DNA of 64,000 nt, from NCBI RefSeq assembly GCF_014650675.1, contig NZ_BMVK01000004.1, positions 487,880 to 551,879 on the forward strand. The letters run 5' to 3'. A program made the position numbers and the translations under genes. Under the pieces are notes generated by a model. The model saw only the letters and a list, made by a program, of their open reading frames with translations, was not told where the DNA came from and searched no databases. How positions within the stretch are numbered: the stretch's first letter is position 1; every line of letters begins with the position of its first letter. This document shows positions 1 through 9,254 of this stretch, in pieces. Origin of the DNA: Streptomyces anulatus. GTDB lineage: Bacteria > Actinomycetota > Actinomycetes > Streptomycetales > Streptomycetaceae.

Positions 1-1861
1 ACGCGTGGAGGGCCCCGACGCCGTGACGCTGACCGGCTGCACCGTCCGCGGCAACCGGGGCAGCGGCGTACGCCAGACGGTGGCCGGCGACCGGCTCGCC
101 GTCGAGGGGCTGGTCAGCGCGGAGAACGGGGCCCCGGACGCCTGGGGCACCGCCGAGCAGGCGCAGGCCGCGGGCGACGGACGGCTGCCCGGCGGAGCCG
201 CCCCGGTCGCCGAACCCCCGCCCGGCACGGGCCCGGTGGCCGAGCTGGAGTCGCTGATCGGCCTCGACGAGGTCAAGCAGCAGGTGCTGACGCTGATCAA
301 CCTCAACCGGATGGCACAGCGCAGGGCCCGCATCGGGATGCCCGCCCCGCCGATGAGCCGTCACCTGGTCTTCGCGGGCCCACCCGGCACCGGCAAGACC
401 ACCGTCGCCCGGCTCTACGGTTCCATCCTCGCCTCGCTCGGCGTGCTGCGCTCCGGTCACCTGGTGGAGGTCTCGCGCGCGGATCTGGTGGCGCAGATCA
501 TCGGCGGTACGGCGATCAAGACCACCGAGACCTTCACCAAGGCGCTGGGCGGGGTGCTGTTCATCGACGAGGCGTACACCCTGCTCTCCGACGGCGGCGG
601 CAACGGCGCCGACTTCGGACGGGAGGCGATCGACACCCTGGTGAAGCTGATGGAGGACCACCGCGACGACGTGGTGGTCGTGGCGGCCGGCTATCCGAAG
701 GAGATGACCGAGTTCCTGGCGTCCAACCCGGGGCTCGCCTCGCGCTTCACCCGCAACGTCGAGTTCAGCGACTACACCTCTCAGGAGCTGGTCACGATCG
801 TGGAGCGGATGTGCACCGGCCACCGCTACGAGCTGGACCCGGCGGCACGCACCGCTCTCGTCACCCGCTTCGACCGGATCCCCCGCGACGCGGGCTTCGG
901 CAACGGCCGTACCGCCCGCAAGGTCTTCGAGGAGATGGTGGACCGGCAGGCGTCCCGGCTGGCCGCCCTGGCGGTGGCGGACGAGCGGCAGCTCGCCCTG
1001 CTGACCGCGGAGGACGTGGGCGTCCCGGCGGGCGTCGCGCCCGAGGACGAGGAGCGGGCGGACCCGCTGCTGCGGCTGAACAGCCTGGTGGGCCTCGCGT
1101 CCGTCAAGCGCGAGGTGGGTGACCTGGTCCATCTGCTCGCCGCCGCGAGCCGGCGCAAGGCGGCCGGCCTGCCCGCGCCGCGGATCAGCAACCACCTGGT
1201 CCTCGCCGGCCCGCCCGGCACCGGCAAGACGACCGTGGCCCGGCTCTACGGCGAACTGCTGGCCTCGCTGGGAGTGCTGCCGCGCGGCCAACTCGTCGAG
1301 GTGTCCCGAGCCGACCTGGTGGGCCGCTACGTCGGGCACACCGCGCAGTTGACCCGCGAGGCGTTCGAACGGGCACTGGGCGGCGTCCTGTTCATCGACG
1401 AGGCGTACACCCTCACACCGCACGTGGCCGGCGGTTCGGCGGACTACGGCCAGGAGGCGGTGGAGACGCTGCTGAAGCTGATGGAGGACCACCGCGACGA
1501 GGTGGTGGTGATCGCGGCGGGGTACACCGCGGAGATGAACCGGTTTCTGAACTCCAACCCTGGCCTCGACTCCCGCTTCTCGCGCCGGGTCGAGTTCCCC
1601 GACTACTCCTCGGACGAACTGGTCACGATCGTCTCCATGCACGCGGCCGACAACGGCTACGCGTGCACCCCCGGCACGGCGGAAGCGCTACGGGCCCACT
1701 TCGACGCCGTCCCCCGGGGCACGTCGTTCGGCAACGCCCGCCTGGCCCGCCAGACGCTGGAGCGGATGATGACCCACCAGGCGGGACGGCTGAGCACGGT
1801 CGCGGAACCGAGCCTGGACGACATGCGGTTCCTCCACCCCGAGGACCTCGCCCCGCGCTGA
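1..1861 (+). CDS. Tandem AAA+ ATPase of the CbxX/CfqX family, 5' partial
   Basis: The frame is open to the left edge, so the GTG at position 5 is probably internal and the N-terminus is missing. The first 45 visible residues look like the end of a right-handed beta-helix repeat domain. Two AAA+ modules follow, each with Walker A GPPGTGKT (about residues 125-132 and 402-409 from position 5), Walker B LFIDEA (185-190 and 462-467) and an SRF arginine-finger segment. Family members are hexameric protein remodellers such as the rubisco activase CbbX and the type VII secretion ATPase EccA. The first module has AQIIG where the second has the usual GRYVG pore loop, so the modules may not be equivalent. 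Its substrate cannot be told from this end of the gene. Confidence 0.88.
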   Translation, partial: RVEGPDAVTLTGCTVRGNRGSGVRQTVAGDRLAVEGLVSAENGAPDAWGTAEQAQAAGDGRLPGGAAPVAEPPPGTGPVAELESLIGLDEVKQQVLTLINLNRMAQRRARIGMPAPPMSRHLVFAGPPGTGKTTVARLYGSILASLGVLRSGHLVEVSRADLVAQIIGGTAIKTTETFTKALGGVLFIDEAYTLLSDGGGNGADFGREAIDTLVKLMEDHRDDVVVVAAGYPKEMTEFLASNPGLASRFTRNVEFSDYTSQELVTIVERMCTGHRYELDPAARTALVTRFDRIPRDAGFGNGRTARKVFEEMVDRQASRLAALAVADERQLALLTAEDVGVPAGVAPEDEERADPLLRLNSLVGLASVKREVGDLVHLLAAASRRKAAGLPAPRISNHLVLAGPPGTGKTTVARLYGELLASLGVLPRGQLVEVSRADLVGRYVGHTAQLTREAFERALGGVLFIDEAYTLTPHVAGGSADYGQEAVETLLKLMEDHRDEVVVIAAGYTAEMNRFLNSNPGLDSRFSRRVEFPDYSSDELVTIVSMHAADNGYACTPGTAEALRAHFDAVPRGTSFGNARLARQTLERMMTHQAGRLSTVAEPSLDDMRFLHPEDLAPR

Positions 1862-1911
1862 GCGGAGCGGGACCTCGCCCCGCGCCATGGCGCTCCTGTG
1901 GGGGCAAGGGG

Positions 1912-2568
1912 TCACAGGTCGTCGAGCTGAACCAGCCCGTCCTGGATGGCCCGTGCCAGGAGCGCCGCCTTGGTGGGCGCCTCGCGGCCGCTCATCGCGT
2001 ACTTGACCCGGATGTGTTCGAGGTGGGTGCTGACCGTACGCGGGGAGATGCCCAGCCGCTGACCCACGAAGTCCTTGGATTCGGACTGGAACCACTCGAC
2101 CAGCACTTCGGTCTCGCGCGCCGAGAGCGTCGGCCGGCCGGTGGACCGGTCACCGGCCAGTGCGCCCGCCAGCGCCGGCGGCGTGTACGCACGGCCCGAG
2201 GCGGCGGCGACGGCTGCTTCGATCAGATGCTCCGCGCCCTCGGCCTTCGTCAGATAGCTCAACGCTCCCAACTCCAGGCATTGCAGGGCGATCGCGCTGT
2301 CCGCGCGCATCGAGTAAACGACGACCTGCCGCCCCGCTTCGGTCAGCCTGCGCAGCTCACCCAGGGCGGGCGTCGGACCGCCCAGATGCAGGTCGAGGAC
2401 GACCACGTCGGCGGTCGCGCCGTCGCCCGTCCACGCGACCCGGACATCGCCGCCCGACGCGACGACCTCGATCGGCGGGACTCCGGTGACCAGCCACTGG
2501 GCGACCCCGGCACGCACGGCGGGGTGGTCGTCGACGATGACCGCGCTCAGCCGGGCCTCTTGCGCCAT
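1912..2568 (-). CDS. NarL/FixJ-type response regulator
   Basis: A 218-residue two-component transcription factor. The receiver domain has the acidic pair D13/D14, the phosphoacceptor D59 in VVVLDLHL, S86 and K108. The C-terminal LuxR-type helix-turn-helix begins at LSARETEVL and contains GISPRTVSTHLEHIRVKY. Its ATG lies inside the end of the preceding kinase-like gene (22-base overlap), so the two are translationally coupled. The likely phosphodonor is the kinase encoded at 3718-4884. Target genes cannot be deduced; the divergent peptidoglycan-binding gene beyond the kinase is the nearest candidate. Confidence 0.9.
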   Translation of the reverse strand: MAQEARLSAVIVDDHPAVRAGVAQWLVTGVPPIEVVASGGDVRVAWTGDGATADVVVLDLHLGGPTPALGELRRLTEAGRQVVVYSMRADSAIALQCLELGALSYLTKAEGAEHLIEAAVAAASGRAYTPPALAGALAGDRSTGRPTLSARETEVLVEWFQSESKDFVGQRLGISPRTVSTHLEHIRVKYAMSGREAPTKAALLARAIQDGLVQLDDL

Positions 2569-3725
2569 CGGGCCTCCAGCCGCAGATGCTCACCATGGAC
2601 GCCGCACTCGACCACGACCCGGCCGGTGGAGGCGGTGACCACATCGGCACAGGCGTCGGCGACCACCGCGATACGCACCTCCTCATCGGTGCGCAGCACG
2701 CTTACCCTGGCACGGCCCCGCGCCGCCGACAATGCCGTGATCACCGGCCCGGTCAGCTCGCGGCGCACCTGCGAGGGCACCGGCAGCGCCGCGCCGCTGA
2801 CCGCGAACGACACGTCCACGCCCCGACGTTCGGCCGCGTCGACGCAGGCGGCGACCTCGTGCACCAACGGGTCGGGCACCTCGTCGTTCTCGGCGAACAG
2901 CCGCCGCAACTGTGTCGCGGCGAGCGCGCACCGCCGCTGGGTGCCGGCGTCGCGCGGGTCGAGCGCGCCGTCGGCCAGGCCCGCGAGCAGCGGCAGCGTC
3001 GCCCCCAACTGCCCGGCGAACACGCTGTGCCGGTCCCTTTCCCACTGATGCGCCGCCAGCATCCGGGTCGCCAACCGGTCCCGCTCCTCGGCCTCCGTCG
3101 TCGCCTCGTGGGACTGCCGGTGCAGTACGCGGGTGATCAGCAGGACCGCCAGCTGGACGGCGAGCGCGCCGAAGGCGGCGGCCCCGGCCGCACCGAACGC
3201 CGCCCGCTCGGGCACGCCCGCCGCCAGGAACAGGCCCGTGCTCGCCACGAGGTGCGTGGCCAGCACCGCGACCAGCACCCGGGCCCGGTCCAGCAGAAGG
3301 ACCAGCAGATGCCACCCCACCAGGCCGAACGACCAGTCGGGGGCCTGGAACCGCTGGTCCGGGGCGACCGCGGCCGTGGCGCAGAACGACGCCGCGAGCA
3401 CGACCGGAGTGGCGGCCGCCACGAGGGCGACGGGCAGCGGCCTGCGCCGCAGCACCCAACCGCAGCAGGCGGCGGTGACGCAGGCCAGCACGACGAAGGC
3501 GGCCACAGCGGGCCACCGGGAGGGGTACCCGTGGGTCAGCAGGGGGCGCAGGCCGAGACCGAACTGCAGCAGCACGGCGGCGCAGACCAGGATGATCCGC
3601 ATCGTCGCGTACACGTGGTCGCCCGGGGTACTGGCCGCGCGGGGCTCCGGGACGCCGTCCGTACGGTTTCCCGAGGCAGGGTCCGTACGGCACGGGCCAC
3701 CGCCCGAAGGGCGCTGCTCACTCAC
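2547..3725 (-). CDS. Membrane-bound degenerate histidine-kinase-like sensor protein
   Basis: A 392-residue protein with about five hydrophobic segments in its N-terminal half, then a cytoplasmic region shaped like the dimerisation and ATPase part of NarX-type kinases. The catalytic signatures are missing. There is no REALxN N-box, and DACADVV stands where DxGxG is expected. It lies between an intact kinase and a response regulator, overlapping the kinase end by 8 bases (GTG start at 3725) and the regulator start by 22. This suggests a partner or modulator of the real kinase and not an independent kinase. An alternative ATG at 3602 (MRIIL) would drop a 41-residue tail of low-complexity residues. 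The pairing is seen in the sequence; the role is inferred. Confidence 0.7.
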   Translation of the reverse strand: MSEQRPSGGGPCRTDPASGNRTDGVPEPRAASTPGDHVYATMRIILVCAAVLLQFGLGLRPLLTHGYPSRWPAVAAFVVLACVTAACCGWVLRRRPLPVALVAAATPVVLAASFCATAAVAPDQRFQAPDWSFGLVGWHLLVLLLDRARVLVAVLATHLVASTGLFLAAGVPERAAFGAAGAAAFGALAVQLAVLLITRVLHRQSHEATTEAEERDRLATRMLAAHQWERDRHSVFAGQLGATLPLLAGLADGALDPRDAGTQRRCALAATQLRRLFAENDEVPDPLVHEVAACVDAAERRGVDVSFAVSGAALPVPSQVRRELTGPVITALSAARGRARVSVLRTDEEVRIAVVADACADVVTASTGRVVVECGVHGEHLRLEARWRKRPG

Positions 3726-4884
3726 CGGGCCACACCAGCCTCACCGTCGTCCCCGCACCGGGCCGCGAGGCGACGGTGGCGTTGCCGCCGACGCCGACGA
3801 CGCGCTCGACCACCGATCCCCGGATGCCGCGACGGGAGGACGGCACCTCCTCCGGGCGGAAGCCCACCCCGTGGTCGGTCACCTCGACGACGACCCGGCC
3901 GCCGCTGCCCTGCTCGCGGTACGAGGCGAGCACCGCGGTGTCGACCCCGGCATACCGCTCGACGTTCACCAGCGCCTCGCGCACCGCCCGGACGAAAGCG
4001 AGCGCCACCGAGGCCGGTACCAGCGCGGCGCCCTCCGCGCGGACGTCGACGGACACCCGGCCGTGGCGGACGGCGGCGCGCAGCGAGGCCGTCAGGTCCA
4101 CGGCGCTGTCCTTCGCGGCAGCCCCTCCGGCGGTGCCGGTGAGCACCGCCAGGTCGTGCCGGGCGTACTCGGCGATCCGCTCCGGCCCCATCTCCTTCGC
4201 CTGCGCCGCCACCAGGAGGAACGTCGTCGCCGCCGTGTCGTGCAGGAGCGCGAGGTACTCGCGTTCCTGCCGGTGCCGCGCCGACGCGAGCGCCTCCGCC
4301 CGTGCCAGCGCCGACCGGCGCTCCCGGGACTCGTCCACCTGCCGGCCCGACCGGCGGAGCAGCACGAACCCGAGGCGTGCCAGGAGGCATTCGAAGACCA
4401 GGCGTGGCAGCAGACCGCCGAGGACGTCGACCCCCATCGCGGTCACATCGACCACGAACAGCCCGGCGGTGACGGGTACGGCGACCGCGGGGCGCCACTC
4501 CCACTGCAGGGTGATCGCCGTGGTGGTGAGCATGTTCAGCGCCCACGGGTTCGCCGGGCCGCCGGTCCATTCCTGGGTGACGCAGACCGCTGTCACGCGC
4601 AGGACGGCGAACACCAGCGACAGCGCCGAGCCCCGCCCGGTGAACCCCACCCAGAAGTCCACCGCCGCCCCTACGAGCACCAGCCCGCACAGGGCGAACC
4701 CCAGCGGCAGGGCGGCCCCGTCCACCGCGAGCAGCCCGAAGACGCTGATGACGACCAGCGCGACCCCGCGCACGGGCGGGGCCAGCCGCCGTGCGGCAGC
4801 CACGAAGCGCTCCTCGACGCCGTCGCGCGGCGGGACCGGAAGCGCGCCCCTCACCGGCGGGGCCAGTGGGCCGTGCCGAGGCAT
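3718..4884 (-). CDS. Two-component sensor histidine kinase (NarX/DesK-like)
   Basis: The ATG at 4884 gives 388 residues. About four hydrophobic segments between residues 38 and 175 form the membrane sensor. A linker helix follows, then the phosphoacceptor segment LALLHDTAATT with H215. The HATPase domain has its N-box at REALVNVERYA (N307), DHGVGF (D337, G339, G341) and a glycine-rich lid near G353-G356. It is first in a three-gene operon with a degenerate kinase and a LuxR-type regulator. Longer in-frame starts run back across the divergent gene's promoter and were not used. The signal is unknown; divergence from an exported peptidoglycan-binding protein hints at an envelope signal, but this is only inference. 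Confidence 0.88.
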   Translation of the reverse strand: MPRHGPLAPPVRGALPVPPRDGVEERFVAAARRLAPPVRGVALVVISVFGLLAVDGAALPLGFALCGLVLVGAAVDFWVGFTGRGSALSLVFAVLRVTAVCVTQEWTGGPANPWALNMLTTTAITLQWEWRPAVAVPVTAGLFVVDVTAMGVDVLGGLLPRLVFECLLARLGFVLLRRSGRQVDESRERRSALARAEALASARHRQEREYLALLHDTAATTFLLVAAQAKEMGPERIAEYARHDLAVLTGTAGGAAAKDSAVDLTASLRAAVRHGRVSVDVRAEGAALVPASVALAFVRAVREALVNVERYAGVDTAVLASYREQGSGGRVVVEVTDHGVGFRPEEVPSSRRGIRGSVVERVVGVGGNATVASRPGAGTTVRLVWPGE

Positions 4885-5169
4885 CGGAACACCGATCTTC
4901 CTGGTCGGGCGGACCAACTCGGTTACGGAGAACGGGAACCCGGGGTCGCGGACTATACCGAAGCCGTGCGGTGGCCGGCTCCGGCCGCCTGCGAACCTAC
5001 GCCGGACCCCGACGGGGCCGGGCAGGTCGGCGCGTGGCCGGGGCGGAAGCGACACGGCGGACATGTCAGCTCTCGTACGTCGGTCGAACACCCGATGCCG
5101 TATCTCCCGCCGGTTGCTACCTTTCGGCGCTCCAAGGTCCCTTGACGCCCTCGGACGACGGGAGCCGCA

Positions 5170-6102
5170 TTGCTGTCCGGAACACGCATCAGACGGGCGT
5201 GGGTCACGCTGGCCGTAGCCTGCGCCGCGCTGCTGGCCGCCTTGGCTCTCACGCCACCGGCCGCCGCCGCACCGTCCTGGCCCGCGCTCGCCAACGGCAC
5301 GTCCGGAGCGAACGTCACCACCGCCCAGTACCTGTTGCGCGGAGCGGGGTACGACATCTCGGTCGACGGGGCCTTCGGCCCGGCGACCGAGAACACGGTG
5401 ATCGCCTTCCAGACGTCCAAGGGATACGGCGCGGACGGGGTGATCGGCGCGCAGACATGGCCGGGCCTGATCGTCACGGTCAGCGAGGGACAGAGCGGTG
5501 ACGCGGTCTCGGCCGCGCAGACGGCGTTGAACAAGCACGGTCACGGACTGTCCGTGGACGGCCGGTTCGGCGCGGCGACCACGGCGGCGACCAAGGCGTT
5601 CCAGAGCGCCCGGGGTCTGACCCCGGACGGCATCATCGGCCCGCAGACCTGGCAGAACCTCATCGGCACGGGCGGCGGCAACGGCGGCGGGGGCTGCACG
5701 GTACCGAGTGATCCCGACCCCGAGGTGCTGAAGGCCGTCTACCGTACGGCCGTCGGCCTCGGCGTCGACGACCGGGTTCTGCTGGCCGGGTTCGAGGCGG
5801 GCGTGGTCGAGTCGAACATGAACAACCTGGACTGCGGCGACCGGGACTCGCTCGGTGTCTTCCAGCAGCGCCCGTCGCAGGGCTGGGGCACGCCGGAACA
5901 GATCATGGACGTGTCGTACGCGTCCAACGCCTTCTTCACCCCCGCGATCAGGGTGGCGGCGAACAACCCGGGCATGACCGCGGGACAGGTGGCGCAGGCC
6001 GTCCAGGTCTCGGCCTACCCCGACCGCTACGACGCCGTGGAAGGCGTGGCCCGCGACGTGATCGAACGTGCGAAGCAACTGGTCGGCCGGTCCGACGCGT
6101 AG
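5170..6102 (+). CDS. Exported peptidoglycan-binding protein with C-terminal lysozyme-like region
   Basis: The TTG start follows a GGGAG ribosome site. A Sec signal peptide ends near ALTPPAAAA. Two PG_binding_1 domains (about residues 35-100 and 105-165) each carry the DG.FG..T and DGIIG.QTW pattern of wall-anchoring repeats. After a glycine-rich linker, a 120-residue C-terminal domain contains FEAGVVESNMNNL and SLGVFQQRPSQGWG, which resembles the goose-type or transglycosylase-like domains of actinobacterial wall hydrolases, with an ESN glutamate as possible catalyst. It precedes two more exported hydrolase-like genes on the same strand (gaps of 94 and 84 bases), a cell-wall group. Hydrolytic activity is inferred from resemblance only. 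Confidence 0.82.
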   Translation: MLSGTRIRRAWVTLAVACAALLAALALTPPAAAAPSWPALANGTSGANVTTAQYLLRGAGYDISVDGAFGPATENTVIAFQTSKGYGADGVIGAQTWPGLIVTVSEGQSGDAVSAAQTALNKHGHGLSVDGRFGAATTAATKAFQSARGLTPDGIIGPQTWQNLIGTGGGNGGGGCTVPSDPDPEVLKAVYRTAVGLGVDDRVLLAGFEAGVVESNMNNLDCGDRDSLGVFQQRPSQGWGTPEQIMDVSYASNAFFTPAIRVAANNPGMTAGQVAQAVQVSAYPDRYDAVEGVARDVIERAKQLVGRSDA

Positions 6103-6196
6103 AGCGACGACAGATCGGCTCAACAACCCGGGTTCCCGCTCTCGACGCGTACCCGGGTGCGTTTCCCCTCGTTCCCCACTCCCTCAGGAGGCGACG

Positions 6197-6982
6197 ATGC
6201 GTCGTGGCGTACGGGCCGGACTGGCCCTGCTTCTCACCGGTCTCGGGGTCATGGTGTCGGCCACCGCCGCCCACGCCGACGCCGTGGTGACGGTGAGCGT
6301 ACCGAGCGGACTGCCGCTCCAGGTGCGGGCCGAACCGAACCTTCGGGCCGCGGTGATCGGCAGCCTGGCCAACCGCAGCCGCGTGACGATCAGTTGTTAC
6401 GGCCACGGCGACGTCGTGGCCGGTATCGGCGGCAACACCACCATCTGGAACAGGCTGCCGACCGGCGGCTGGGTCACCGACGGCTTCCTCGAAACCGGGT
6501 CGAACAGCCCGGTGGTGGGGCCCTGTACGGGCGGGAGCGCCCCGTTCAAGCTGCCCTTCCCCGCAGGCAGCGCGTACCGGGTGACCCAGACGCCGGGCGA
6601 GGGCTACTCGCACAACGACGACTACAACCGCCACGCCGTCGACTTCGGCACGCCGACCGGCACCCCGATCCTGGCCTCGGCGGCCGGCACCATCCGCTTC
6701 GAGGGCTGGAACGGGGCGGGCGGCATCATGGCCCTCGTCGACCACGGCGGCAACCGGTGCAGCCAGTACGCCCACCTGAGCGCCACGATCATCAACAACG
6801 GCGACCGGGTGTCCCAGGGCCAGCGGATCGGCACCTCCGGCGCCACCGGCAACGTGACCGGCCCGCACCTGCACTGGAACGTGGTGAACTGCGACAGCCA
6901 GCGCAGCCGAGAGATCCCCAACAGCGTCGAGGCCGGCACCCGCTACCCGACGGGCTCCGCCCCGGTGAGCCGGAACGGCTGA
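6197..6982 (+). CDS. Secreted M23 family metallopeptidase (LytM-type)
   Basis: The ATG at 6197 has an AGGAGG ribosome site at -8. The 261-residue product has a signal peptide ending at ATAAHA, an SH3-like region (about 30-110, LQVRAEPNLRAAVIG) and a LytM/M23 domain. Zinc ligands and catalytic residues are visible as H146xxxD (HAVDFG), YAH193 and HLH (H224, H226). M23 enzymes cut peptide cross-links of the wall or act as activators. The motifs are complete, so an active endopeptidase is expected. Its neighbours are a peptidoglycan-binding protein upstream and a C39-like peptidase downstream. Confidence 0.92.
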   Translation: MRRGVRAGLALLLTGLGVMVSATAAHADAVVTVSVPSGLPLQVRAEPNLRAAVIGSLANRSRVTISCYGHGDVVAGIGGNTTIWNRLPTGGWVTDGFLETGSNSPVVGPCTGGSAPFKLPFPAGSAYRVTQTPGEGYSHNDDYNRHAVDFGTPTGTPILASAAGTIRFEGWNGAGGIMALVDHGGNRCSQYAHLSATIINNGDRVSQGQRIGTSGATGNVTGPHLHWNVVNCDSQRSREIPNSVEAGTRYPTGSAPVSRNG

Positions 6983-7066
6983 CCATCAGCGGCCCGCCCC
7001 CACACGACACGGACCGCGGCGTTCCGTCAGCACACCCATCCCCCCACCAAGAACGGATCGAACCTG

Positions 7067-7798
7067 ATGCTCAGAAGGAGCTTCCTCAGCGCGACGGCAC
7101 TCACCGCGGCAGGCGTCGCGCTCTCCACCGGCGGCGCGCAGGCGGTGCCCCGCCCGGCCGGCCGGCAGATGGCCCCGCTGCCACCGAGCCCCGCGCACTC
7201 CCGTGGCATCCAGGTCGCCACCGAGGTCGTACGCGGACACCGCGGCGCGTTCCCGGTGCTGCGCACCAAGGAGGTGCACGCCCGGGGCGAACACGTCCTG
7301 TCGGTGGAGTACCAGGTCCAGGAGACCGGCTGGTGGTGCGGCCCCGCCGCCACCCGCATCGCCCTCTCGGCGCGGGTGGCGGCGCCCAGCCAGGCGACGC
7401 TGGCCGCTGAACTCGGCACGCACCAGGGCGGCACCGACCACATCAGCCAGGTGACGTCCGTACTGAACTCCCGTATCGACGCGGGGCAGTACTTCACCCG
7501 GGAGATGCCCGACGACCCGCCCACCCAGGCCCAGGTGGACCTGCTCTGGTCGGATGTCGTCGACGACGTCGACAACAACTACCCGATCGTCGCCAACATC
7601 GTCGCGCCCCCGGGCAACCAGCCCCCGGGCTACCCCGCCGACCAGACGGTCTACCACTACTTCGCGGTGATCGGGTACGACACGGACCACAACACGGTGT
7701 GCATCGCCGACTCCGCGTCCTTCAACGGCTGGCAGATCTACTGGCTGAACTTCTCCCAGCTCGCCGGCCTCATCCCGCCCAAGGGTTACGCGGCCTGA
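7067..7798 (+). CDS. Exported C39-like cysteine peptidase
   Basis: A 243-residue protein with a Tat-like leader (LRRSFLSATALTAAG) ending near GGAQA. The C39-like core has the catalytic cysteine C91 in ETGWWCGPAATRIAL and a histidine H197 in YHYFAVIGYD, followed by an aspartate-containing strand. Members of this papain-fold group in Streptomyces are small extracellular peptidases of unknown substrate. They are not the peptidase domains of bacteriocin exporters, since no ABC transporter is attached. It ends 34 bases before the convergent BNR gene. Confidence 0.85.
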   Translation: MLRRSFLSATALTAAGVALSTGGAQAVPRPAGRQMAPLPPSPAHSRGIQVATEVVRGHRGAFPVLRTKEVHARGEHVLSVEYQVQETGWWCGPAATRIALSARVAAPSQATLAAELGTHQGGTDHISQVTSVLNSRIDAGQYFTREMPDDPPTQAQVDLLWSDVVDDVDNNYPIVANIVAPPGNQPPGYPADQTVYHYFAVIGYDTDHNTVCIADSASFNGWQIYWLNFSQLAGLIPPKGYAA

Positions 7799-7832
7799 CC
7801 CCGCGCCGTAGGACTCCTCGACGCGACGCTCC

Positions 7833-9137
7833 TCAACGCGACACGTAATAGAGGGAGTTGCGCGTGGTGTCCGGCAGATAGAGCACATCGCGGCCGTCCG
7901 AGTCCCGGCGCACCGCGAGCCGGTCCGCGCTCACGCCCGGCGCGGCGGACTGCGCGGTCCAGGCTCCGTCCGCCGACTGCGTCGCGGCGAAGACCCGGTC
8001 GGTGCCCGAGGCGGTCACGTAGTAGATCCGCTTGGTGTCCGTCCCGTCCCAGGTGATGCCGAGGGCGGCCGCGGTCTGTCCGCCGGCGTACACGGTCTTG
8101 CGGACCCAGTCGCCGCCGCTCGGATAGGCGTAGTACACGCGGAAGTGGCCACCGCTGTCGGCCGAGCGGTAGCGGTAGGCGATCTTCGGGATGGTGCCGT
8201 CGAGGGTGAGCTTGGCGCTCTGCACCGAGGGGCCGGGGTAGGTGTTGTCGTTGCTCCACTCCTCGCCCGCGGTGAGGTCCTGGACGACGTCGGAGGTGGC
8301 GGGCGTGACCGGGGCGGTGACCGTGGCGCCCGTGCTGTCCGCGAAGGCGCCGGTCGACGGGTCGTAGGTCAGATACGAGAGCTGGTGACGGAACGCGGTC
8401 GCCGGCGCCTTCCCCCACTCGTAGAGGAGGTGGACGCGGCCGGAGGCGTCCACGGTGATGTCGTCGGGGTACACGGAGCGGTTCAGCGCGCTCGCGAAGG
8501 TCGCGACGACGCTCCAGCGGGAGTCGGCGTTGTTCCAGCGGTACAGCTTGCCGGGGCGCTGGTCGGAGCCCGAACCGACGCGGGCCGCCAGGTACAGGTC
8601 GCCGTTGGGGGCGGTGGTGACGATCGGGTAGGTGATGCCGACGCCCTGGTCGGGCAGCTCGGTCGCGTGGTCGGTGACGGCGGCGCCGGGGGCCTCGGTG
8701 CGGTAGTAGCGCCAGGCGTTGGCGTGCATGGAGGCGAAGACGTGCAGGCGTCCGCTGCCGTCGCGGGCGACCGAGGGCTGGTTGTGGCCGTTGTCGTCGG
8801 GGAACTCGGCTCGCTGCCCGTCGCGGTTGACCAGCGGCAGCAGGCTCCAGGCCCCGTCCGGGTCGCGCCGTGCGATGGCGGGCCGGTGCGTCGCGGCCGT
8901 CGAGCCCGGCTCGTTGAAGGCGAAGTACGTGTACTGGCCGCGGCCCTTGTACGTGGCGACCGGCGTCCACCAGGCGGCCTGGTTCGACGAGTCCATCGCG
9001 TACGGGACCTTCTCGGTCACCGTCGTCGCGGCCGCGGCGCTGTGCGCGGTGTCGGCTGCGACGGCCGGGACGGGCAGGAGGAGGGCGACCAGGGCCGTGG
9101 CCGCTGCGGTGTACGTGCGTACCGTGTGACGTCGCAA
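7833..9137 (-). CDS. Secreted BNR-repeat propeller protein (BNR_4 type), possible polysaccharide lyase or glycosidase
   Basis: The TTG at 9137 is preferred because AAGGAG lies six bases upstream and a signal peptide (LLLPVPAVAA) follows directly; longer in-frame starts lack both. The mature part of about 400 residues is a propeller of repeated W..V/T..DG blades, with RPAIARRDPDGAW and QPSVARDGSGRLHVF typical of the BNR_4 family. That family holds ulvan and related polysaccharide lyases and some rhamnosidases. It is downstream of an ABC sugar importer on the same strand, separated by a hairpin at 9255-9288, so it may supply the oligosaccharide taken up. Substrate not assignable from sequence. 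Confidence 0.78.
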   Translation of the reverse strand: MRRHTVRTYTAAATALVALLLPVPAVAADTAHSAAAATTVTEKVPYAMDSSNQAAWWTPVATYKGRGQYTYFAFNEPGSTAATHRPAIARRDPDGAWSLLPLVNRDGQRAEFPDDNGHNQPSVARDGSGRLHVFASMHANAWRYYRTEAPGAAVTDHATELPDQGVGITYPIVTTAPNGDLYLAARVGSGSDQRPGKLYRWNNADSRWSVVATFASALNRSVYPDDITVDASGRVHLLYEWGKAPATAFRHQLSYLTYDPSTGAFADSTGATVTAPVTPATSDVVQDLTAGEEWSNDNTYPGPSVQSAKLTLDGTIPKIAYRYRSADSGGHFRVYYAYPSGGDWVRKTVYAGGQTAAALGITWDGTDTKRIYYVTASGTDRVFAATQSADGAWTAQSAAPGVSADRLAVRRDSDGRDVLYLPDTTRNSLYYVSR

Positions 9138-9254
9138 GATGAACTCCTTCGCGGGTGCGTGGGTGCGGGCGTGGAGGTGACGCGGACGGCGGCTGCCCGC
9201 GGGCAGCCGGCCGGCGCGGTCGTCGTGCGGGGTGGGACAGGGCGGGACAGGGCG

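Noticed and set aside
4885..6126. Upstream extension of the histidine kinase frame to 6126
   Set aside because: It would read back through the divergent promoter and the exported peptidoglycan-binding gene; the ATG at 4884 begins the recognisable membrane sensor.
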